Assembly: GCA_004835665.1 (NCBI GenBank)
Contig: RBKR01000013.1
Coordinates: 248,001-312,000, forward strand
Length of the DNA: 64,000 nucleotides
Direction of reading: 5' to 3'
From: Phoma sp. XZ068
Taxonomy: Eukaryota > Ascomycota > Dothideomycetes > Pleosporales > Didymellaceae
In this document: positions 55,107-64,000 of the stretch, one piece after another
How positions within the stretch are numbered: position 1 is the stretch's first letter
Layout of the letters: every line of letters starts with the position of its first letter
Notes under the pieces: model-generated
The model's database searches: none
The model's input: only the letters and a program-made list of their open reading frames with translations
Told to the model about the DNA's origin: nothing
Made by a program: the position numbers and the translations under genes

Positions 55107-56667
55107 CTTAGCTGAAGAGTCTCGGAATACTGACAAACCTTCTGGGCTTTCCGTTCCTTCTGAGCTCCCTTGACATGCTTGAGGCCTATCCGAGTCTACC
55201 CGGGCGCAATGGCAATAGGTACAGCAATCTCTGATGTTGAGATTGCATCGCGTTTCCATGACCCCGACTTTTACTCCGATGCATCGCAAGTCCGAACGGA
55301 TGACACAGCAGAAGCGTGGCCCGTCATTGGTTGACAGCCTTATTATGTGGGACTTTCGGAATAAACACCGCCATTAAACTTGCCATTCGACTTTCGTGCA
55401 TTTTCCAGCATTTGGTGCAGTCACAGACATGGCTTGCTGCTGCCTAATGAATTTTCGATATTAAGACCTAGCTGCTGACATTTCTGATCCAAACTGTTGT
55501 GTTTGGCGTTCGGCAAGGCAGTTTCGCATAGTTGCGGTCAGCGCACAGCTTTTTGAACAGCCGCCTTCCGCTCTCCACAGCCAGGAATCAGGGATCCCTT
55601 TGCTCATGCTGGCAACCTCGAGCACGGCTTCGCAGCATCTCCACAATGTCTACAAACAGCCTGCTGGTCCATCCAACTTCCCAACCTCAGGATCTGTCCA
55701 CATGCACCAGAGCCGCATCACATTGCGGTTACGTTGCGCAGCGTGCGTTGGCACTTGACAGCTCCAACGCCCATGGATGTAGGCGCGCACTGACTGACAA
55801 GGGAGACCTGTCGCAGATCACTGGAGTAAACTATTGGCTCCAGCTCCCCAAGGATGGCCACCTTTGTTTACGCCCGCAGCAGAGAGCCTGGCTGTGATTG
55901 TCAGCTGGTGACTGCGACGAAGCCGCAAACAATGAGCAGTTTGCGTCCATTGCTCACCATCAGCAACGGTGCGACTTGCAATTCGCTTTGTGAACACCGC
56001 CTTTTCATGAAACCCGGGCTTAGCGTATGAGGCGCAGTGCAGCCCGGCACGACTCTCGATGCCTCAGGTTGATGTCGGGGAACTGTAGCGCTCCAACGGT
56101 ACGTTTCGAAATCACAGCCGTACAACAGCGCGAAGAGCGCAATCCGCAAGCGCCAGTCCGGCCGACGACAGTAAGTTGCATCTCGAATTCTCGAAGCCAA
56201 ACTTCTGGGTGGAGCTCCGCGCGAGCGTCTTTGCGGTTTGGTGCGACCCTGGTGCTATGCAGAGGTGCTGCAGCTAAGCCAATAGCTGCACTTCGCGCAT
56301 GCATCCCTCACCGGTGGACGTGGGGCACCGTGAGATGTGCTCAGGAATTGCCAGTCTGATTTGCATCTTCACTCCTCATTCTCAGCCGCGTTGGAAGTGA
56401 TTCTTCTTGCGCGCCCTCCCTCGACCCGTGCTATACGTCCCTCTGCTTGCCCGGACCACCCCGTCTATCGTTGCCTGTTGCCTTTCCAGTTTGGCCCGTT
56501 TTGAAGCATCTCGAGCCGTTCATTTTTGCGACTTTTTCAATTTAGGGCCTCCAGGCCGAAGATCGAGCGCTCGCGCATCTTTTTACCAGGCACCTCAGGA
56601 GCTAAAGGCAAAAGGCTTGAGGGTCCTCTGATCCTGCTCGGGCGCTCATAGCGGCCCTTTGCGCATC
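55107..56667. promoter_or_regulatory. Divergent region between two transcription-factor genes
   Basis: This 1.56 kb region should contain the missing first exon of the Zn2Cys6 gene at its left edge and promoters for both factors. From about 56390 it is pyrimidine-rich, as a leader of the plus-strand gene. Short open frames have no domains. Confidence 0.45.
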
Positions 56668-59390
56668 ATGTCCACTTTCCCTCCGCAATACCCATATCAG
56701 CCACAACAACTTTTCTACGAACAATCTGCATTTGAACTTGCCCACAATGCTGCCCGTCGGTCAAAGACACCTACAGATTCCTTGATTAATCATTCCGGAC
56801 TGTCTCCTGGCGGCTACTCTCCAGGACCGCTCATCACCACGCCGCCACCATTAAGCCGCAATCCTTCGCAACAGCCGGTACCATTGCAGGAACAGCTACC
56901 AGAACAATCTTTTTGGGACAATGGAAGCTTTTCAAACTCCCCAACGTCTGTGAGGACACCAGATAACGACTCTTTTGAGGTGGAGATGCTCGACCCCGAC
57001 ATGCGCAGCTTCTACCAACAGGATCCCAACATGTCGACCCAATCCTCGCACAACAGCGTCCCGGCTGTGGACTCTACCATGTTCTTCAGCGACCAAGGTA
57101 TGACTATCGTTTAAGTTTTTCCGCATATGCGCTGACAAGCACAGCACTTCAAGAGGCCTTCAACACTACAGTCGCTGCCAACGCTCAGCAGTTCCAGCAA
57201 CATTTCAATATGAATCCTCAGCAGCAGTATGGCATGATGGCAACACAACCGAATAACACGTTCTTCAGTGCAAACTACACTACTGCGCAACCACAGCAGC
57301 CTTCCCAACCACAGCAGCATGAGCCATGGAGCGGCGAGGGACCTTCGCGATTTACTATGGTACCGCGGCCTGGGCACGTCATGTTTGATCCCATCTCGGA
57401 TCCTTCCTTGTATACAGAGTTTCTCAACAACGATGTGAACTTCTGGACTGCGAACTACACCGACCCTAACTCGCTTGTGTCACCGAGCGAGCCTATGGTG
57501 CCTCCCCAGGATATGATGTTTGGCTTTACTGCGCAGGATATCAGCCACCGGTCACACCACCGCGGGTCTCAAGGATCTTTTGTTCAAAGCCCGGTGGAGC
57601 TGCGCTTCAACGGAGCCCTGCAACCACCAGAGCAGTCCAACTTTGTGAACTACGATGCATCATCAGCTCTCATCACCGACAATTACGTTGTACCAAATCA
57701 ATTCGTTCCCACATCGCCATCTACCTCCTCAGTTGGACAGTACTCGCAACCTTTCTACCAACCCGCCCTTAGCCCACAACCCTCAGCACCCAGTCCCGGC
57801 AGCTCGGATGGCAAGCATTCACACCAGCATTCAGACTATGAGATGTTTGACGTACTGCCAACACGTCATCCGAGCGCACCTATGTTCCCTCCTTCTCAAC
57901 CATCAACCCGAGGGAGCGCGTCACCAGCCCAACCTGTGCCTGAGATTTCTTTTGATGCGTCCCCAGAGCCCGAACAGTCTAGGAGGGAATCATCATCAAA
58001 GATTATGAACAAGTCAGGAGGGCGGGCACTTGGCACACACCTGGACCCCAGGGTCGCAAAATCAGCGCACGACATGCGAAAAATTGTAGCATGTTGGCAT
58101 TGTGTGCTTCAACGAGACAAGTGCGGACCTGGAGATACCTGCGAGAGGTGCATGAAGCGCTCTCAGCGCCCGAACGCGGATTGCGGTCTGGGATGCTCGC
58201 GCGTCAAGCTCGTCGATCTGGCCACATCCTTCCTTCCACACCTTGTCACGCAGATGCACGAAGACTCATTCCTTACGCAATTTGTATCCCAGCACATTCA
58301 CCAATGGGGCAATGTTGAGCTGACGGTCATGATGACTTGTGGTCAGGATAAGATGCCCCGAATTCCGGTCAAAGTCTACGAATTTGTTCCCAAGGGAGAC
58401 ACATTACTGAAGCAACTCCAATACCGTACTGATCCTGGATCGAACAAGCGAGTCATGTGGACCAAGCAAAGTCCACCGCTGGGAATGGTGCACATCAACT
58501 ACAACGAAGAGAAGAAGTACGAGAAATACGTCAGCGACATCGTCGACAGCCATTTGGACGCGTTTGGCGAGCTCTGCTGGATGGAAGACGACAACGACTT
58601 CCAGCAGAAACTCTTCAGGCTGATGACAAGGGTCAAACCGAAGAACGAAGACGAAGCGAAATTATTTCGCGACGTCAACCGCCTCATTGTTGTCACCTTT
58701 ATCATGTCGCACACTCTCACTATCGCGCCCGAGACCAAATATGCCACTCTCTCGCGCATGCATTCCTACAACGGCCACAATGAAGATTACACATCGCCGC
58801 GCATGACTAACCGCCAACTAAAGTACTTCTTCTCGCGAGTACAACGGACAATTCAGAACGCGCTTCTCAACAAGCTCCAACAGATATTCAAATCGTCCAA
58901 GGGCTGCGACAAGTGGCTGGCAGCGTTCATCACCATTGTCGGCATGTGTATGGCACTCGAAGATCAGCAGAAGACCATCCATCTTGTTCAGACCACGAAG
59001 TCGAGCACCGAGGGGCTTGACGTACGTGATGCACAGAATCACGCGGATCATGCGAATAGAGAAATCGACACGCAGATGCATTTTATACAACAAATCTTCA
59101 GGTGGAAGTACAACCGCAAGCACAACCCCTTGTTGAACGCGGACCATGATTGGGAGAAAGAGGCTGGCTTTGGAGATGCATCGAGTGTGAACTTTGTGCG
59201 ACAAGTCGCGCAGTTGGTCAAGGAAAACAGTGAGCAAACTTCGTCAGGAACATTAGGTGCAGACTGCTAACAGTGTACAGCCGACTACCTGCAGCAGCGA
59301 GGAGCTGTCAGCATATCGTCTGACAATCAGACAAAGTACACCGCACGAATTGTTGGCAAGTTTCTGATGTCGTTCTGGATGCCGCAATGA
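56668..59390 (+). CDS. Fungal transcription-factor-like protein with an atypical Cys cluster
   Basis: Three exons, 56668-57097, 57145-59229 and 59281-59390, give 874 aa. The N-terminal 450 residues are Gln/Pro/Ser/Asn-rich, like an activation domain. Near residue 459 lies ACWHCVLQRDKCGPGDTCERC. The cysteine spacing is C-x2-C-x6-C-x5-C-x2-C, then C-x3-C ten residues later (DCGLGC), similar to but longer than a Zn2Cys6 cluster. A helical domain of about 330 residues follows (DLATSFLPHLVTQMHEDSF to WKYNRKHNPLL), with no fungal_trans motifs I recognise. Splices rest on GTATGA and GTGAGC donors with CTGAC and CTAAC branches. A role in transcription is inferred from the domain layout. The ATG at 56668 is the first in frame. 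Confidence 0.7.
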
Positions 59391-61697
59391 TTGCATCCAT
59401 TTTGCAGCACTGCCTTCTACATCATTATCCTAAGTGTATCTTTGCGAGATTGGACACACTCTCGGCACGATTGCGCATCCCCGTTATTCACTTCTACATT
59501 CACGTGTTGTTGCGACGAGCACACACAAAAAATACGTTGCACTGAGCACCACCAGGCTGACGATTTATGACTCACATATTACGACCTCATGTTGTTTGCT
59601 ATTTCCAAAATTACTTTCATATTGGTCTACGGTCTATGGTTGTATACCCTTACATCCTACCAGCCTCTCTGGTCAGGGTTTGGCTATGCGTTTGTTCCCA
59701 ACAGAGCGCAGCGTGCAGCATCAATTGAATACTAATATCTATTACCTGCAAACCCATTGTCTGCTATTTCCTTTACTGTGGTGATGACGAGATCGCAAAC
59801 AATACCCCGGCCCCACACTGACACGATCGACAAAGCCCAACTGCACGCCTAACCGGTCATTGTGGACCCATGGCCCACACCGTATATGCATCCCCCAGTC
59901 TTCCAAGGGGGACTGCGCCTGGACCGTACAAGGCTGAGATGATGTTCCCCAGCACCCAAGAGATGGTGAGAAAGCTCGTATTTGGAGGACGGTGCACAGC
60001 CACCACCGCCTGTATCGCTTCGGGGAGGTATTGCGTGCATGCACGTGTCAAGGCTGGTTATTCCTGCCAAGACTCGGATTGGTAATTGTATATTCACGTG
60101 GATGATTGTTGTGTTTGTATGGATTGAAAGGTGCAGTTAGACCCGTCATAATGCTAACACTATGCGTGAATATCCTGTCTGAACACGTATACTCGACTGC
60201 ATGAAGAAAGCTGAGGAGCTGAAAGGGCAATGGAGGATATGTGAGATGATGATATTGTGTTGCATGACCTGGGGTTTTTCGGTATAACATTTCAATAATG
60301 TTAATAATAGTCCCGCACCAAGAATAAGGCATTCTCTATGATTTCTCAGTAGGTGCTGAAGATTTTTTGTTATCTGGATGCTTCCACAGCACCCAGGAAT
60401 TCCTAAAACACTGATTCAGCACATTGATATGGAACAGGATGCAGCTTCGCTGGAGATGTCCTTGGTTGTGAGATTGAGAGTTGGAAAGAACGTCCAAAGC
60501 TTCTATACTCGAAGACAGTTGCTTGTAAATCGAGTGGCACATCAAATATTCTCATCATAATCGACACACCGTAATAGTTCCGGCTTCCACAGAAGATATA
60601 TGGTCAAGATGTATGAAGGAGCATGCGTTGAATTAGTCCTTGGGCCCAAGCTCCCACGCGATTTAGCGCGTCACAGGAAGGTCACATGAGAGCGCGCAAG
60701 CTCGGGAATCCCGGGAAGAAAATGCTCAGTAAGAACCACCACGTCATGTGTGCGAGCTTGTACTGAACCACTCTTTATTAGCCTCGTTACTCGTGCATTA
60801 GTTCCGTCTACGACATGAATGCAATATTTGTGCCACAACCTTACACACGACAGGATGCAATTTCAACGTCACGAAATTTGCTGAGTCTTGACTGCAGCGC
60901 AGACTTGAACTTATATCGACGAGACCTCGGCCCTGGCGTTCAAGCAAAATGCTTTGAGAAAGCGAGCGATACAATACGAGCACAGCTAGACGATCATCGA
61001 GCTTCCCTACTACGGCATCGACAAAACGGACAGACATCTGGATTGCCCAGTCCAGTTCCGCGACTTGAGATCCCACAGTCGCGTACCGTGCACAGCAAAT
61101 TAGCCCTCCCACCGCATCTTACCCCGACGAACGACAAGTACCATACCGTCTCTCATCCTCGACCTCTTCAAATTCTATCTCAGCCACATGCACCGCAACA
61201 AACGGCACCATCATCGCGACATGGAAGCTTAGTGCGTGGACATATAGGGGCATACCAAGCAGGCCTTCGACAGGGCTCTGGAACGTGGTAGTAGATACAG
61301 TCGCCAACGTCAACTAGAGACCGTTTATGGAGGCACCACAAGTACTGCAAGTACTTATATTGGTAATCTAAAGAATGTTGTTGGGATGTACGAGAGCTGA
61401 CAGGAAGGAAACATGCAGGTTGCCAACGTTCTTCTTGCCCAAAAGGTATCATATCCTAGTTGACGAATCCACATACGAAGTAGATCGGAACGGCAGTCTC
61501 AGGATTCGTGCCATGGCCGATGGCTCAAAGGGAGGGTGTATAGAGGTCTACCTGGAGAGCACACCATCCGAACGAACGTTATGCCTAAAGAGAAGGTGAC
61601 TCCGACATGAAATATTCATGGATGGATGGCCCTCGACCTTGTCAACAAGACCACCCGAAAGGATGCTGCCAATGGCACGACATCCAGACCGTCAAAA
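59391..61697. other. Gene-free region
   Basis: This 2.3 kb region is mostly AT-balanced. The best open frame is plus 60815-61291 (158 codons from a true ATG), but it is Pro/His/Gln-rich without a domain, and I could not link it to the short protein-like stretch at about 61440-61599. I list no gene. Confidence 0.35.
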
Positions 61698-62153
61698 TTA
61701 AGCTTTCTTCCTTCCTTTCTGGCCGCCCTCCAGGCCCACCCCCAAACAAAAGGCAAGCCTCAGGAATAGTGGGCCTACGATCGATACTATCGTAACCCAA
61801 TCATGCAGCCTCCAATTCCCTGGTGACAACGCCTCCCTCGTCCCCACCTCCGCCCACATCGCATATACGTGCGCAGCATCGGACAAGGCCATTCCGAAGA
61901 GCAGCACTTTCCACACGTACACATCGTGCACTACCCTAAGCGTGACGGCCTGATTGAATGCGAACAACATGTATGTTGCGGCGAGCTGGTCGTAAACGAT
62001 CTGCGATTTGGCACTCCATGCCGTCGTGATAGGCATGAATTCGTGGTAAGCAGCTTGCTGGCACCAGAGAAGTCTAGAGCCATTCATCGCCATTACCGGC
62101 TCGATCCAGAGATGCCACGCACGGTACACTATGGGGATATTTGGAGGGGTCAT
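61698..62153 (-). CDS. Four-helix membrane protein, DUF7704-type
   Basis: This single-exon gene encodes 151 aa from ATG 62153. It begins MTPPNIPIVYRAWHLWIEPV, the recurring opening of fungal DUF7704 proteins (YR...EP near the first helix). Four hydrophobic segments follow, roughly residues 8-28, 55-75, 82-102 and 120-142. The C-terminus is short and basic (GGQKGRKKA). The function of the family is not known. The open frame reaches back to 62384, but the added 77 residues are Arg/Ser/Pro-rich and unlike the family. The gene probably encodes an integral membrane protein of the secretory pathway; localisation is not shown by the sequence. Confidence 0.65.
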   Translation of the reverse strand: MTPPNIPIVYRAWHLWIEPVMAMNGSRLLWCQQAAYHEFMPITTAWSAKSQIVYDQLAATYMLFAFNQAVTLRVVHDVYVWKVLLFGMALSDAAHVYAMWAEVGTREALSPGNWRLHDWVTIVSIVGPLFLRLAFCLGVGLEGGQKGRKKA

Positions 62154-64000
62154 CTTTGTTGAATGGAATCGGTCCGATGTTGCGCACCATACACGAACTC
62201 GTGGAGGCGTGTGTCGGGGGCAGATGGCAGCAAAGAAGAGCGTTGTTGACGACGTTCTAACGGTGTGATAGTAAGGCTGGAGATGAAAAAGAAGTGCTAT
62301 GCTCTGCTGATGACGTAGAACTGGGACACTCGTCCTTGAACGCGGATGTGAGGCGGAAGCACGTAAGCGCGACGCATCCGGCATTCGGTATGTTAATCAT
62401 TGTTGTATCATGAGAGTAAGTCACCGTTAGTCAAGACCTATGAAAGATGATTATTTCTACCTCACAACAGCAATGTAATCAAGTGACTTGAAGAGTGCCT
62501 AGCTCTTCTACCTCAACTGATTCCTCTTGAGAAGCTCCAGAATATCCAAGCCACCAATGTTGACACCCAAGACTCATATTAGCGAGAGCATAGAATCGTA
62601 CGATAGTTTATACACCGTGATAGTCAACAGTGTGAATGATTGGGCGGGAACACTTTCCACCTGCTGCCGTGTCACGATTTCCCGATTAAGCAGGTTTGCT
62701 GCTTTGCCGTCGAATGCAGGGAAGGCCGTTCCCACCAATGGTCGCGCACCCAATAAATTTTGAAGGTGCTGCGTGCTGGGAACGCTTGAAATTTATGGTG
62801 AGGTTATGCTCAGCGCAACCGATATTACACGACTTTACCCGCGCCGTCACCACAGACGTTAATATCGTGGCGTACCTAGAGGCTGCCTTGGGAGCCCAAA
62901 TGCTTACCGCCAGAACACCCTCAGCTTTCATGGAAGCGCTACCTGGTGTTCCATATAGTTTGCAAAGAACCAATACTATCTTGACGGCGTGGTAGAGCTG
63001 CACATTCATGGTCTTGGTCTCGCTTCACAGTCATGGTCTAGGTCTCGCTTCACATTTGACGGTTAGGCTCCACCATCGTCATTTCAGGTAACTTCGGCAG
63101 TTTTCCGAGAACTTCCACGCTTTTCTGGTAACCTGCAGCTCGAGGCGGGATCGTGCAAGGAAGTATACTGAAACCTCGATGCAAGCAAGTGCCCAGGAGG
63201 CAGAATTTTCAGCATGCTGCGCAGTATCGAGCTTTTTGCAGAACATCGGATTGTCGAAAGAATGCCATCACGATGGCTCACTCTAAACGGTCTAGCTCAG
63301 CGGGCACATCACTGGTTTCCCCACGTGCAGAGCCTCAAAGTGTGCCCGGCGTCAAAAACGGAGGCTCTCGGCAACCGTGGTACCAGAGGCCGTCGCAGTG
63401 TGAGCAGAGCTTCAGGTGCAACGGCCTAACATGTGATTGGCTGATGTCCCACGAAGCAGCTCGTTTGTTGGCTCGTCGAGCCGTCACGTTAAGCTGCAGC
63501 TTCGTTGAACGCGGCAGCTTACTAGGTTACACGTAAAAGTGATGCTCGAGTGATATTTAATTCACGCACTTCGAGGAGCAAACAGTGTTTGCAGCAGCGT
63601 CTGTCGGCCGTGCCATGTGACGTCAGAGCGTCGCGGGGTGCTCCAATGTTTTCCTGCGCATGTCTGAAGCTTGTGAGGCACCACGTTTTGTTGGAGACGC
63701 CCATACTCAACCACGTTCGCATTCGCTCATCCAAACCAAGGAAGTTCTCTTCCGCACGCTAAGCGTAGCCTCATTTGTTTGTGACTACTTAACCTGTAGG
63801 TCATGCCCTCCCGCGCGCTCGTTGCTTCGCGAATACGTTTCGGGCGAAGTCCCCATGTTGACGATACCCACAGATTCCTCGAATCTACGCCACACCTAGT
63901 CACCTCTAACCTCAACATCGCCTTTTGCGACTTCACCTCGACCTGCTAGCGCGCTGCAGCTGTCTATAACGTGCCCTCACACTGCCCATACCCCTATACC
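62154..64000. other. Gene-free right end
   Basis: These 1.85 kb to the window edge contain a 25-bp tandem duplication at 63005-63054 and short open frames (for example plus 63153-63536, 127 codons) without domains. The last 200 bases are C-rich and could be the leader of a gene beyond the window. No gene is supported. Confidence 0.4.
63005..63054. repeat. 25-bp tandem duplication
   Basis: The units 63005-63029 and 63030-63054 share TCATGGTCT(T/A)GGTCTCGCTTCACA and differ at two positions (the first base and the T/A position). Confidence 0.8.

Noticed and set aside
60815..61291. Plus-strand frame of 158 codons
   Set aside because: It starts with a true ATG but is Pro/His/Gln-rich without a domain, and no introns link it to neighbouring open stretches. 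Left as unsupported.
63280..63360. tRNA-like A-box (GGTCTAGCTCAGCGGG)
   Set aside because: No matching B-box (GGTTCRANNCC) or cloverleaf can be formed downstream, so it is not called a tRNA.

Overview
The window is nuclear DNA of a filamentous ascomycete. The family-level resemblances of the proteins (Hsp30-type small heat-shock protein, Mug190-type C2 protein, fungal DUF7704 protein, Zn2Cys6 factors) make a Dothideomycete, probably Pleosporales, the best guess, but this is an inference from sequence style. Genes are spaced about one per 2.5-3 kb on both strands. Introns are mostly 45-65 nt, with GTAAGT/GTATGT-like donors and CTAAC/CTGAC branch points close to the acceptor. I saw no rRNA, tRNA, CRISPR array or bacterial-type operon.

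Layout. 1-9.3 kb: a ZW10/Dsl1-like gene that runs off the left edge, an M16 metallopeptidase, a small GPI-anchored-type wall protein, and the DNA polymerase delta small subunit. 10-14.7 kb: a large PX-PH-RhoGAP protein carrying an Asn/Ser/Thr repeat. 17.3-20.8 kb: an MFS permease next to an FAD monooxygenase. 21.1-23.0 kb: mitochondrial ribosomal uS13m, divergent from an ER cyclophilin that has a second possible C-terminus. 23.8-27.7 kb: the DEAD-box helicase DED1, whose 1.8 kb intron holds a complete GIY-YIG/C2H2 ORF. 28.9-35.5 kb: the INO80 subunit Ies1 and a second MFS permease. 36-39 kb: small HSP, the SDH assembly factor SDHAF1/Sdh6 (three tiny exons) and an unknown disordered protein. 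41-44 kb: DAHP synthase divergent from a sugar-isomerase-like TIM barrel protein. 44.3-50.3 kb: a secreted Ser/Thr-rich protein, an unknown small protein and a Mug190/tricalbin-like membrane protein. 52.3-62.2 kb: a small unknown protein, a Zn2Cys6 factor, a second factor with an unusual Cys cluster, and a four-helix DUF7704-type membrane protein.

Most genes are unrelated housekeeping functions. Three local pairings could be functional: the MFS permease with the FAD monooxygenase, DAHP synthase with the TIM-barrel enzyme across one shared promoter, and uS13m with cyclophilin B across a short shared promoter.

The strongest candidate for something new is the DED1 intron. An intact GIY-YIG nuclease-like ORF with two C2H2 fingers sits in a spliceosomal intron placed exactly in the codons for helicase motif V. 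This is the position and gene content expected of a homing element, but in a nuclear spliceosomal intron. Second is the cyclophilin, where removing or keeping a 75-nt intron would switch an ER-retained luminal protein to a membrane-anchored one. Exon coordinates were worked out by hand from splice motifs and reading-frame continuity. Family calls come from recognition, not database searches.
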